DNA from: Larix sibirica | Taxonomy: Eukaryota > Streptophyta > Pinopsida > Pinales > Pinaceae | Assembly: GCA_004151065.3 (NCBI GenBank) | Contig: NWUY0300004364.1 | Location: 1 to 22,938 of the forward strand | DNA: 22,938 bases | Direction of reading: 5' to 3' | Shown: in pieces, positions 1 through 9,906 of the stretch | Layout of the letters: every line of letters starts with the position of its first letter | How positions within the stretch are numbered: position 1 is the first letter of the stretch | Notes under the pieces: generated by a model | Database searches by the model: none | The model's input: the letters and a program-made list of their open reading frames with translations, nothing else | What the model was told of the DNA's origin: nothing | Translations under genes and position numbers: made by a program

Positions 1-1340
1 CTAGCCCTTCCAACCTTAGAGAGGGCTCTCTCTAACAACTCAGTCACTCAAAGGTCACAAAGCAACAGGTTGTATACTTAGTTCAATGGCTAGATCTTCT
101 GTAAGGGGGATTAGGGTTTTTTTATTTTAAATGGTAAGATCAGAGAGAAAGGTTTCCATTGGGCATGGAGTCAACATTAGGGTTCATATAACTATCAATG
201 ACTGGTTGGAAAGTGATTCAGGGGACAGAGGCAAGATAAATGAGTTTTTTTCTGTCAATAAGATATTAGCGGTGTGATAGAAGAAAGGGGAGAACAATCC
301 ATTGCATGTAGAGCATCTAGCTTGGATGAATTCTAACAACAACTTTAGAAGAAAAGTGAAATGCTTAATCACATAGAATTCATAGCACCAAACACAGGGT
401 GAATTCTAAATCATCAATTCTTGATCAAACATTTTGAAGCAAAAACATATTAAATGGAAAAACAGAGAAAAGAGACATAACACAGGAAAAAAGACATTGA
501 ACATCATCACATGAATCTCTGGCTCAATCACTTAGTACTTCTGCATTGATATTAAATGATTCTGGAAAAAGTAAGTACAATACCAAAGTGGTTCTCTCTC
601 AAGTTCGAACCCTTCAAAAATAAAAACTAAAATAAAATTGCTTTAAATAAGCTTACAAACTGTTTATGCAAAAATCCAAAACCCTAATTGCTTCGACTAG
701 TTCTAAAAATAGTAAATTCTTAGATGTAAAAATTAAACTAAAGTCAAGTGATGGATTCACTGACTGCCTATTTTAATAACTGTTGGTGAAACTGGATGTA
801 ATGCGTGTGATCCACGTGTCCTTCTTATCTTGAGTTAATTTTGCTCCATGAGAGGTACTTGAACTCTTAGTTGGAATTCGCTGGGGTTTAGGTCATTTGC
901 CTTCTAGGTGCTTGAATCCTAGTCATCCATCATTAATAATACCAAAACAAGTCTAATAAGCCGAGTTGGAATAAAACTGGGAACTTTGTAGCTTCATGGA
1001 TTCAATCGTGACCTTGGGTGCTGTAAAATGTGTTTTCCAAGAACTTTCGTAGCACATCTTTAAATTTTACACAGTCGCGCTACGGGACTGTCTAAAAAGG
1101 CTTCAGAACTTTTGTAGCTCCCTTTTCGAACCGTGATAACCATCGAGATTTTTTGCTGGAAAATATGTTTCATAATAGCCTCCTGAGTTTATTATTATAC
1201 TCAACTGCATTATAATGGGTGTGGTCCTATCCACTATGTGTGAAATGCTTAGTTCAGTTGGCCTGCAAAAATAGTACACTTGTAGGAACTGGATCAGCTT
1301 GATGCCTGTTTCAAGAAACTCATTAGCCTGGTGGTCATAC

Positions 1341-1347
1341 TTTATAG
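1341..1347 (-). promoter_or_regulatory. Candidate TATA box of LTR A
   Basis: The sense strand reads CTATAAAG here. The matching site in LTR C reads CTATAAATAT, a better consensus. It lies about 430 bp past the stop of the LTR ORF and about 1.4 kb before the sense end of the LTR, so if used it would put the ORF in U3. LTR B has lost about 65 bp covering this site. No transcript evidence is available, so this is a motif call only. Confidence 0.35.
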
Positions 1348-1447
1348 AGCTAGAAAAAATATACACCCATACTTAGGAAACTATTCTGTGATGCAAAGGA
1401 TTCTTCCCAAAACTCTGTAGCGTATCACCAAATATGTATGTGTGGAT

Positions 1448-1476
1448 GCTACAGAAGTTATGGGAACTTTTGTAGC
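1448..1476. repeat. Short inverted repeat (GCTACAGAAGTT/AACTTTTGTAGC) in LTR A
   Basis: Two 12-bp arms, 1448-1459 and 1465-1476, flank a 5-base ATGGG loop with one mismatch. The equivalent hairpin is at 18068 in LTR C and near 12818 in LTR B, with the same loop. It belongs to a cluster of GCTAC/GTAGC motifs between about 1040 and 1510. A protein-binding palindrome or an RNA hairpin are both possible. Confidence 0.6.
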
Positions 1477-1751
1477 GCACCTTCTGTTTTTGGCTCACTG
1501 GCGCTACGAAGTTCTGGAAAATGCCATATTTTTTAGGGTTTGACCACCTGTCTTCAAAAATATGCTTTAGGAACCCTGGGTAGTTACTCTGGCTTCTGCT
1601 AAGCCTGATATACTCCCATGTACCTTTGTGGGAGCATCTAGTTCAGGGACCATAAAAAATGAAACCCTAGCCAACAACCTGTGGCTTTAGGAGTTTTAGA
1701 CAGAGATATGTTTTTTGTTGATTTTAGTTGCATTTCCCTATAATTCACGAG

Positions 1752-2840
1752 GCCAAAATTTGTGATTGGGATAAATTTTAGGCTTTAAATAGGAGAGACC
1801 ATCATTCCTGTTGGACTGCTACATCAGCGAGGAGCTCCAAATTTTCTCCTGACACCTGCTTCTGTATCGATGCAGTTCTTCTTGGAGGGTCCTATTCTTT
1901 GCTTGTAGCAGATGGTTTCTTAGGTAAATATTTTGCACCTGCAGCCTCAGGGGATGCCATCTCTTTAATCTTCTCTTGTTTCCATTTAATCTCTTTTGTA
2001 TGCAGTATAGTTCTTTTGTCAGCGCCCCCCTATACTTTCTACTTTCCTCTTTGATAAGTAGGTTCTCTCCTTTGATCTTTAGGTTCTCTACTTTATAATT
2101 TCCTACCATTTGCAGCCAAAATTTGTGATTGGGATAAATTTTAGGCTTTAAATAGGAGAGACCATCATTTCGTACGAACAACTACATTAGTGAGGAGCTC
2201 CAAATTTTCTCCTGACACCCTACTTCTGTATCGATGCAGTTCTTTTTGGAGGGTCCTATTCTTTGCTTGTAGCGGATGGTTTCTTAGGTAAATATTTTGC
2301 ACCTGCAGCCTCATGGGATACCATCTTTTTAATCTTCTCTTGCTTTCGTTTAAGCTCTTTTCTATGCGGTATATTTCTTTTTCCAGTGCCCCCCTATACT
2401 TTCTACTTTCCTCTTTGATTTGTAGGTTCTCTCCTTTCATCTGTAGGTTCTCTACTTTCTAATTTCCTACAATTCGCAGCCAAAATTTGTGATTGGGATA
2501 AATTTTAGGATTTAAATAGGAGAGACCATCATTCCGTACAAACGACTACATTAGTGAGGAGCTCCAAATTTTCTCATGACACCCTACTTCTGTATCGATG
2601 CAGTTCTTTTTGGAGGGTTGTATTCTTTGCTTGTAGCATATGGTTTATTAGGTAAATATTTTGCACCTGCAGCCTCAGGGGATGTCATCTCTTTAATCTT
2701 CTCTTGTTTTTTTTTAAGCTCTTTTCTATGCGGTATAGTTCTTTTGTCATTGCCCCCTTATACTTTCTACTTTCCTCTTTGATCTATAGGTTCTGACCTT
2801 TTATATTTAGGTTTTCCTCTTTGACCTTTGGGAGCTCTTC
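1752..2840 (-). repeat. Tandem triplication of ~363 bp inside LTR A
   Basis: The landmark GCCAAAATTTGTGATTGGG occurs at 1752, 2115 and 2479, giving periods of 363 and 364 bp. The third unit runs to about 2840. LTRs B and C have one copy each (near 13300 and 18320), so the expansion belongs to LTR A. Each unit encodes the coiled-coil C-terminal part of the LTR ORF on the minus strand. Unit 2 keeps an open frame of 91 codons (2165-2440) and unit 1 one of 120 codons (1819-2181). The near-multiple-of-three period means the reading frame is almost kept across units. Confidence 0.9.
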
Positions 2841-4109
2841 TTTTAGCTGGTCAATCTCTTTTGGTGTGGAGGGGGAAAATGTTTTGGGCTTTCATGAGAA
2901 ATTTGTATGGGAAAAGAGGGGGCATCTGTAGGTAGTTCCTCTTCCTCTATTTGGATGGGTGATTGAGAGACCTCAAGCATATCTTTAGATGCAAAATATT
3001 TTACATTTGTGGGAACCATATCTCTCATAGATGACCTGGTGAGAGGTCTTCTTGATACTCCTATTTTATTTATGTCAGGCTCAACTTCCACCCTTTTACC
3101 CTTCGGTTTCTTGTCCATACCTTGCATTTTGAGCTCTTTTGCAGGTTCTACTTTACTCTTCTTGGTCCTGCCTAGTTTTTCTTCTGGGGTTTCTTCCATT
3201 TTTAACTTCCTTTTAGCTCTCTGATTGCTTGAGTTTTGGGAAAACTTAGCCATCCCCACTTTTATTTTTACTGGTTTGTTAGGGCTTGTTATTTCCCTCT
3301 TTTTCTTGCCCATGTTGTTAGCATGACATGGGATTCCTCAAGATTTGGCCTTGACTTCTTCCTCTTTCTTATTTTCTTTGTCGGCAGTGTTCTTCTTAGG
3401 CGTAGGGGTCATGGCTTCTGGTTCATAGCCTGCTAGAAAGAGGAAAGATTTCCATTCTCTATTTACCTTATGTAATTCCTCCAAAACCAGAAGCTTAATT
3501 AATCCAAAGTAGAATTTGTAGTGGTCAATTTTATCCTTTTTCGACTGTGCTTTATCGATCATCTTCCCTAAAATCATGTAGAGGAAGAAGGGTATGTCCA
3601 AGGGATTTTTCCCTATAAAATGTAACAACAACCTAAAATCGTACTGGTAAGTTGTGTCATATCCTCCTTCACATGTGAAGTATTTTTGGATGATCAGTAG
3701 GATATCCCCGTATTGCTTGGTCAACCATGCCTTGGGTATGCCATTGGCTAAGTTAGCCCCTTTTTGTTCATCCCTGAGGAAGTTGTCACATTCCTCCATC
3801 TCAAATTTTGTGACTTTAAACCATTCTTCCCCAACCTTAGGTATCTCTATAGCAGAGGCTATCGATTTGGTATTCACTTCCATCTCCAGTGGTTCGAATA
3901 TGTTTTTCCTCCCATCAAAATTCATCATGAAGTCACTCGCTACCTATTTATGATATCCTTGTATCTTTTCACAGAACCTTAGGCAACTGCTACGACTGAA
4001 AGAAATGGCGTGTTTTGGGGTGAGCGTCCAACATCCCTGTGTTTGGAGGTTCGTAGTGAGCTACAACCCCACTCTTCTTCATCTTCTTCTTGGTTGTTTC
4101 GAGCTTCAT
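1778..4109 (-). pseudogene. LTR-encoded ORF, copy A (NLS-like, coiled-coil protein), broken
   Basis: This is an unrecognised protein encoded in the sense direction inside the LTR. I place the start at the ATG at 4109, by alignment with copy C. Residues from 3928 to 3338 form a mixed helical, globular-looking region (RLLLHFIGKNPLDIPFFLY is typical). A TGA at 3338-3340 interrupts the frame where copy C reads Gly, and the same frame resumes to 2843 with basic tracts (MGKKKREITSP, RAKRKLKMEE, KKPKGKRVE), then the acidic IEEEELP and the proline-rich FPPPH. A frameshift near 2850 leads into a coiled coil (LQAKNRTLQEELHRYR) that is repeated three times, and the final stop is near 1778. Stops also occur between 3930 and 4000. 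The composition suggests a nuclear or nucleic-acid-associated accessory protein, but this is inference; I assign no named domain. Confidence 0.6.
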
Positions 4110-4692
4110 AACTTTACTCCAGTCTTCGACTTCAGCTTTTTCAACACCTGTGGGAAATATCAGAGTGGTAATTCCCCTTAATCGGAAAACTAGGTCTTAA
4201 CACATTTGATCACTGGAGTTACGAGTGGAATTCGATGGGTGGCAGTTTAAACAAGATTTGACATCTTATCGTGTACTGATTGGTTAGGAAAATGATAGTC
4301 TTAGCAGTGGTAAAAGGTGGAACTGCATGTGATCCTATTATAATTCAATTGAGCATACTGGTTGGGAAGATGTGACTATAGCCCATCATGATTCGGCCAA
4401 TATTTTATGACCCATCATCACTTTTCATGGGTTTTGATAGAAGCGGCTCTTTTGACTTGGTGATTGGATGTTGCGGGAATGATGACAACTTTTACAGCAC
4501 CAACATTTGGTAATGGGGTTTGGGCACTACAATATTTTTGGAGACTTTCCTAGCGGAAATTTTTTATGGAAGGGGACGGGTGCTACGATATTTTCGGAGA
4601 CTTTTGTAACAGCAATTCCTGGTAGCATGGATCGGGTGCTTTGAGGGTGTAGGGGAATTTTGTAGTGGACACATTCAGATTTTTTAAAATTG

Positions 4693-4724
4693 GTGCTACA
4701 GAAGTTTCATCCCTTTCGTAGCAC
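4693..4724. repeat. Short inverted repeat (GTGCTACAGAAG/CTTTCGTAGCAC) in LTR A
   Basis: Two 12-bp arms, 4693-4704 and 4713-4724, are separated by 8 bases and carry 2 mismatches. Another GGCGCTACAGAAGTG follows at about 4747. Related pairs occur at the same place in B (about 14624-14665) and C (about 20540-20575). This second motif cluster sits within about 450 bp of the sense 5' edge of the LTR, on the other side of the LTR ORF from the 1448 hairpin. Confidence 0.6.
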
Positions 4725-4941
4725 TTATGGCTTATTTTATTTCTTTGGCGCTACAGAAGTGTATAAATTGGACTGTCACACGACAAGGATATTAGGTAAG
4801 TGGGGGATGATTAATTTAGACTTAATGATACTCTAAGTAGTACCTTGACCCCCTTGAAGACCTGGAGACAAATGGAAGACAAACTTGACTTAGGTAGATC
4901 ATCAAGACAATTTAACTTGGGTGTAGGTTCACGTGATAACA

Positions 4942-5127
4942 TCGGTGCCAACTGGGGATCCTACCCTTCCTGCAAGGTAGCGAAGAACAAGTAGACCAGT
5001 TCCCATGCCATTGAGATTTATAAAAAAATAATAATATGCTTCGACTCAAATCAACTGAACTGAAAACAATAACGTCTTCAAATAAAACGGATAATTTATG
5101 AATGGGGGTGGAGGAATGACCTTTCTT
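4942..5127 (-). other. 3' untranslated internal segment with a possible polypurine tract
   Basis: This is the short stretch between the pol stop (5128-5130) and LTR A. On the sense strand a purine run, GGAAGGGTAGGA, lies around 4960-4971, about 20 bp before the LTR. That is further away than a classical polypurine tract, which normally abuts the LTR. The bases next to the LTR read GGCACCGA in sense. No coding signal is seen. Confidence 0.35.
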
Positions 5128-6403
5128 TTACTGGAGGTAATGTTTCAAGAACCGTCCATTGACTGGTCCTCCGTCAACTAGTTTCTCTATATTGGTGTTG
5201 TAAAATGAAAGCGTTGCTTCCATGGAAGGAAGCGATTGTGTAGGGGCTCTTCTAGAGATGATCAAACTTTTTGTCCTTTTCTTCATTCCTAGCTTCCCAT
5301 TTTAGCTCCATGTCTCCAACCTACAAGTTATCACCTTGGCCCTTTTATCAAATATCTCTTTTACCTTCTCTTGGGACCTCTGGGATTTATCATATGCTTC
5401 CCCTCTCTTTTCCTGAACTTTCTATCGGTTGGTTGACTCTTCTTTGTATAGGTTCATGTTCTCCCTCTTGTTCCTGCAGTAATTTCATCACAGACAACTT
5501 TAAATACTGAGAGAAAACTACCTTTGTTTCGTACACCAGTTGGAATGGGAATGTCTCAATGGATCTTTTGATGGTGACTATGTCAGCCTACAACGCGAAG
5601 TTCATATTGGCATGCCATGCCTTCTTTTTCTCCTACAACAATTTTTTGATGATTCTGACCAAAATTTTGTTGGATGACTCGGCCAACCCATTCCCCTGTG
5701 GATAATAGGATGTAGAGTGACCCAACCTGATGTGGTATTCATTGCAGAAATTGATCATATTTTTTGACGTAAAGGCCTGGGAATTGTCAGTGATGATCTT
5801 ACTAGGACACCCAAATCTAGAAATGATGTTCTCTTCCAAGAATTTTATAATGAGAACATCTATGGCTCTCCTAGTAGGTACATCTTCAATCCACTAGGTG
5901 AATTAGTCTATGGTAGTCAATATCCATCTCTGCTGCCCAGAGGATATGGTATTTATTTCTCCGATGAAATCCAAAAACCACTGCTGGAATGGGGATTCTA
6001 CTTAAATAGGATTCATAGGTAAAGGTAACAAATTCCTTTTTCCTTCGAAAATCTGGCATTCATGAAAGGAATCCACCTCTTTGTAGACATCATTGAACAT
6101 GGTCGGCCAATAGAATCCAGCCCTGAGAATCTTGTTCACTGTGGCCTTCCAGTAGAGATGTCGCCCACACACACCCTGGTGAAACTCTTTCATGGTATTC
6201 TTAGCTTCATTCTCCAACAGACAATTCAACAATATCCCTCCTGGATCTTTTCAGTACAAATGTCCATTCATTATGAAAAATTTTGTTGACTTTAGCTTAA
6301 TTGACCTAGCTCTATTTTTGTCCATTTCTAGAGGTGCATACATGTTTTGCAGGACATATATAACATCGTTGTACCAAGGGGAGGAGGAAATTTATTCTAT
6401 TAC
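5128..6403 (-). pseudogene. pol (INT): Integrase domain of pol (degenerate)
   Basis: Integrase inserts the element cDNA into host DNA. The zinc-binding region starts near 6181 with H-Q-G-V-C-G-R-H and the Ty3/gypsy-typical GFYWPTMF. The expected Cys pair reads F-H-E-C, so the first Cys appears lost. The core has the first Asp in WFLDFIG (about 5955), the second in IITDNSQ (5786-5788) and the Glu in GLAESSNK, 35 residues later: a D,D35E core. The C-terminal part continues with frame changes to VDGGPVNGRFLKHYLQ and the stop at 5128-5130. In-frame stops lie at 6404, near 6394 and 6263, at 6002, near 5900 and at 5633. Several fit C-to-T changes (Trp or Gln codons). The copy is inactive. Confidence 0.85.
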
Positions 6404-6959
6404 CTACAATGGAGGTCCTTGGGCGGCATTATCTGTTAGGTTTGAAATAAGACCAATTCCTAGGGAGTCATTATTTGCTTCAGCCATCATTTTAGACAGT
6501 CTTTGTCCTTTAACAATCTTTGTGGGCTTGATATCTAGATCATACTCCAGTAGTACATCTATCCATTTTCCCCTTTGTCCATCAGGATCAGGTTGTGTCA
6601 AAACGTCTTTTATTGCAGTGCTTGGGACGAAGTCAACAATGTGAGAGTACAATACATAAACTCGAAAGTCCTTTGGAGATTTAATTAGGGTGTAGGGGTG
6701 TTTTTCCATTATGTTATATTTTATTTCAGCATCCCTCAAATCTTTGCTGAAAAAGATATTGGTTGTTCAGCACCCTCCATTATTTTCTGCAGTAAAAATC
6801 TAGCTATAAAATGTTCTCAAGCAAAGGAGAACATCATGAATTCTTTTGAGAAATGGGGGTTGACTAGCACCGGTGATTCAGTTATGGAATTTTCTATAAC
6901 ATCGAAGGACTTTCTACCCTCACTGGTCCACTTGATCTGATTGTCCTTCTTCAGCATGC
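6404..6959 (-). pseudogene. pol (RNH): Native Ty3/gypsy RNase H domain, degenerate
   Basis: This is the RNase H/connection region that normally follows RT. The clearest part is 6739-6404, with IKYNIMEK, FRVYVL and RGKWIDVLLEYD, all typical of the gypsy RNH. Where active enzymes have an Asn-x-x-Ala-Asp-x-Leu segment, this copy reads VKGQRLSKMMAEAN, without the catalytic Asp. A one-base deletion near 6750 restores the frame lost at 7193, and a TGA lies near 6816. Loss of catalytic residues here agrees with the known pattern that lineages with a second RNase H let the original one decay into a structural tether; that link is inference for this copy. Confidence 0.72.
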
Positions 6960-8035
6960 TCGTGATAAATTTCATGGTTTCTGCAAAATTCGGGATGAAT
7001 CTCCTTAAAAAGTTGACTCTCCCAATAAATGATTGGATCTCCTTCTTGCTCCTGGGAAAGTCAATTTTCTATATGGCTACAGCCCTATCTGGGTTGATAT
7101 TTATTCCATCTCTTGATATAACATGACCTAGTAACCTGCCCTCATGCATACCAAATTTTGACTTTTTTGGGTTCAGGGAAATACCAAATTTCCTACATTT
7201 CAAAAAAAACTTTCTGCAAGTGTTTCAAATGGTCTTTATCGAACTTGGAGTATATTGTAATATCATCCATGTAAATAACCACAAACCTGTCTTTCTCACT
7301 AGCAAAATCTATATCCATAGATTTTTGAAAAATGGCACTTGCGTTGAGCATCCAAAAGGGCATCTTGGTGTACATGAAAGTCCCCCAGGGTGTGGTGAAA
7401 GTCATCTTCTCTTGATTAGCCGAATGCACCTTTACCTGATTATACCCCAAAAAACCATCAAGCATAGACATCATATCTTCCCCAACAACATTTTGCAGGA
7501 TATGGTCCATTTTTGGGAGCGGATAGTTGTCTTTAAGGGAGACTTTGTTCAAATTTATGAAGTCAACACACAACCTAATCTCATCGCTCTTCTTTCTAAC
7601 TGGCACCAGTTTGGCCACCCACTTGGAGAACCTCAAGGAGACTATGATTTTGGATTTGAAAAGTCTCTTTACTTCTTTTTCGACGAGGGGAAGGAGGATA
7701 AGGATTCATCCTCCTTAGCTTTTGTTTAAAAGGCTTCTCATCTTTTTTCACCGGGATAGTGTGTTGAATGATTGAGGTATCATATTCTTTCAGGTCTTCA
7801 TAGCTCCAGGAAAATACATCTATAAAATATTTCATTAATTTAATGTATTTACCTCGATTCTCTGGCGTGAGGGACTTGGACAGCTTAATTATCCTTGGTT
7901 CCTCTTTTGTCCCGATGTTGCAGTCCTCTACTTCATTGTCATTTGGAGTCACCTTAGTATTTTTGGCAACATCATTTTCCTCAAACAACCTTTTCAGGGT
8001 TACCAGACCCTTCGGGATGCAGTTGTTTTTCAATT
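6960..8035 (-). pseudogene. pol (RT): Reverse transcriptase domain of pol (degenerate)
   Basis: RT copies the element RNA into DNA. The N-terminal part (8033 to about 7710) holds SLTPENRGKYIKLM and YDTSIIQHTIPVK. A one-base frameshift near 7710 leads to the fingers and palm: LVPVRKKSDEIRLCVDF, the first catalytic Asp in MLDGFLGYNQV, TTPWGTFMYTKMPF, and the YMDD box at 7262-7273. The usual MPFG Gly is Trp here (MPFWMLNA). A run of eight T, apparently one too many, shifts the frame at about 7200, and the thumb continues to FLRRFIPNFAE near 6970 with a TAG near 7063. The domain assignment is firm; the copy is inactive. Confidence 0.9.
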
Positions 8036-8670
8036 AGATAATCTCCTTTCCCCCCAATGTGCTGAATAATTCTTGTGGGTAAGGGTCCCATTCTTATGCT
8101 CCCTGACCTTCTTCATATATGTATGTACGAGTAAACTCCTTCGTCATTTCCAAGAATTTTTTGATCTACTGATCATCCTCAAAGAACTTCCATTGCTTGG
8201 TATTTTCTGGGATAGACGGTCTATGCTCGACATTGATCTCATATTTTATGTTTCGGTTAATGGGAATTTTGAACTTGCTAGCTACGATGGACAAAGCATC
8301 TGTTATCAGGTTCTTCCCTCTGGGGAGGAAAGATATGCTATGCTCAGTGAAAAAATTGTCAAACATATCCCAGATAGTGTTTCTATAAGATCTGATACTT
8401 GGGTGTTTAGCCTCATAAATCCCATTTACTTGATTGATGTTAGGTTCGAATTCACCATGAAAAATTATTCTCTTGCTTTCAAATATTTGAGAATATTCAT
8501 CCCTACTAGCAAGGCTTCATATTCAACTACGTTGTTTGTGCAGTCAAACACAAGCTTGAAAGAGTGGATCTTAGTGCATTCATTACCAGGATCTGGAGGA
8601 ATGATCCATATCCCTACTACTCTCTCTTTCCCAAGAAAGCCATCAAAATCCATGTTCCAGAGACCTTCCT
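8036..8670 (-). pseudogene. pol (aRNH): Additional RNase H (aRNH) between protease and RT, degenerate
   Basis: This is a second RNase H fold, separate from the one after RT. The first catalytic Asp lies in NMDFDGFLG (about 8642-8650) and the Glu in NNVVEYEALLVGM (about 8524). The third position reads GEF where G-D-S is usual. The C-terminal motif is ISFLPRGKNLITDALS, with the last Asp, followed by ASKFKIP and a linker (YEINVEHRPSIPENT) into RT. A frameshift lies near 8470 and stops at 8166 and near 8097 and 8036. Extra RNase H domains are a known acquisition of plant Tat elements. Its place upstream of RT, rather than between RNH and INT as in Ogre/Retand types, is directly visible here. Confidence 0.8.
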
Positions 8671-9870
8671 CCTTAATGTTCTGATTTGAAAATTTTCCTT
8701 TGTCTGATTTATGTTTGTTGTCATGATCATTGTCTTTTTCTGCACTCTGGCCATTTTCTTTTTTAGCAGCTTGGTTATTCATCCTTTTAGAAGCTTGATC
8801 ATTTTCAATATTTAGCTCGATATCAGGCTCACTATTGGGGTCCTCTTCTTCAGAACAGAGGTCATAGAAAAAAATGGATGAGCCCATATCGGTGTCTACC
8901 GCACATACGGGGTGTTTTTGAGACTGGTCTCGACTTCGCACTACATATGCTAATCTCTCTTCTCTGTAGAGTCTTTTACTCAATATGAATATGGGGATAG
9001 TGGCGTAAGTCATGTCTATTTGTAGGGTACCTTTGAGCTTTGATGCCCATGTCCTCGAGAGAAGCATCCCAAACTATGGTGGAATATCAGCCACAACCAC
9101 ATCCATGGCTACACTCTTCTGGGGAATCTGAGCTAGTGATACCATCATATCTTTGATCAATCCCAAGAATTGCACTCTTCTTGAATCAAAGGAAAATAGG
9201 TATTTATAAGGCCTTGTAATTTCCAACCCCAATCTCTCGACCACTAAATTGGGCATGAGGTTGTGAGAATCCCCCAAGTCTAACATTGTGTTATGTAAGA
9301 TTCGGTCATGAATGTTCAGACCGATATAAAAAGGGGGTACACTGTCATCTTCAGGGTTCTCTACATGGGGGGCGAATAAGAGGGTGGGTCTATCATCTTG
9401 AATATTTAAGCTATCTAGTTGTTTTTCTTCTTTTGTTTTTACCATCTTCAAAATATGATCTTTGTATTCAGCATTCGTCAGTAGCTCATTGAAAGGGATG
9501 GAAATTTTAAGTTTAGAAATTCTGGTTTCAAGGGTAAAAGAATGGCGGGTTTTGTCTATATCTTTTATGTGGGTATCACCCTTTCCTTCTTGAATCTTGT
9601 TAGGAGCCTCAACTCTTCCTCCCTGGAAATGTTTAGGAATATCAGCGTTAGATTCATATTTTATGGGGACCTCCTTTTGATGCTGGTCATTTGCAGGCTC
9701 ATCAGCTGGGATTTTAGCAGGATTCACCACTACCTTCTTGTTTATGAGGTTATGTTGTTTTTGAAGTTGAAAAATGACATTTTGATACCCTCTTTAGTAA
9801 TGTTCTAAATATTCTTCTGACATGTATTCTTGCCCCAAATAAAACCTGTCACATGTTCTTACTTAGTTAG
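8671..9870 (-). pseudogene. pol (PR): Aspartic protease domain and linker, start of pol
   Basis: The retropepsin-like protease would process the polyprotein. The reading frame opens after a stop near 9870, passes through a leader (about 9870-9500, including VVVNPAKIPADEP) and reaches the active-site motif NTMLDLGDSHNLMP near 9290-9250. Tat/Athila proteases usually show D-L-G-A-S; here Ala is Asp. The flap side is followed by VQFLGLIKDMMVSLA and DVVVADIPP, then a single in-frame TAG at 9074-9076, after which the same frame continues (FGMLLSRTW). A charged Asn/Asp/Lys-rich linker of roughly 70 residues joins it to aRNH. It is in a different frame from gag, which stops at 9907. Apart from the TAG this stretch is well kept. 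Confidence 0.8.
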
Positions 9871-9906
9871 GTAGAATTGAGGTTGATCATGATCAAAATG
9901 GTGGAT

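Larger units (their letters stand above)
1..4941 (-). mobile_element. LTR A (3' LTR of the full internal element), left edge clipped
   Basis: This is a long terminal repeat in minus orientation. Its plus-strand right end is GTGATAACA, the inverted partner of the TG(A/T)TGTCAC that opens LTRs B and C. Position 1 matches base 84 of both B and C (the CTAGCCCTTCC stretch), so about 83 bp are missing at the window edge and the full length would be about 5.02 kb. In a hand alignment of the first 109 bases it differs from B at about 9 sites and from C at about 12, so the copies are old. It is longer than C because of a tandem triplication at 1752-2840. It contains a sense-strand reading frame, two clusters of inverted GCTAC motifs and a TATA-like site. 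Bases 1-1750 show no coding signal; they correspond to the R/U5-side part of the LTR. Confidence 0.88.

Noticed and set aside
184-372. Short minus-strand frame (and 1103-1366, 17960-18178) in the R/U5-side LTR
   Set aside because: These frames are not kept open across the three LTR copies and show no protein-like conservation.
2576-2782. Hydrophobic plus-strand frames (also 3009-3224, 13801-14016 and 18862-19083) that look like membrane peptides
   Set aside because: They are the complements of Lys/Glu-rich and coiled-coil codons of the LTR ORF, which yield Leu/Phe/Ser-rich antisense peptides. Recurrence follows LTR copy number.
4942-4966. Possible plus-strand primer-binding site (GGTGCCAACTGGGGATCC) just after LTR A
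   Set aside because: It would imply a plus-orientation element, but gag, pol and both well-placed PBSs at 11425 and 16504 are in minus orientation. The resemblance to a PBS is partial.
6192-6644. 150-codon plus-strand open frame over the integrase/RNase H region
   Set aside because: It is antisense to clearly recognisable INT and RNH protein motifs, so it is a shadow frame.
8073-8684. 203-codon plus-strand open frame, the longest on that strand
   Set aside because: It lies antisense to the additional RNase H, whose catalytic motifs are visible on the minus strand. The plus-strand product shows no domain.
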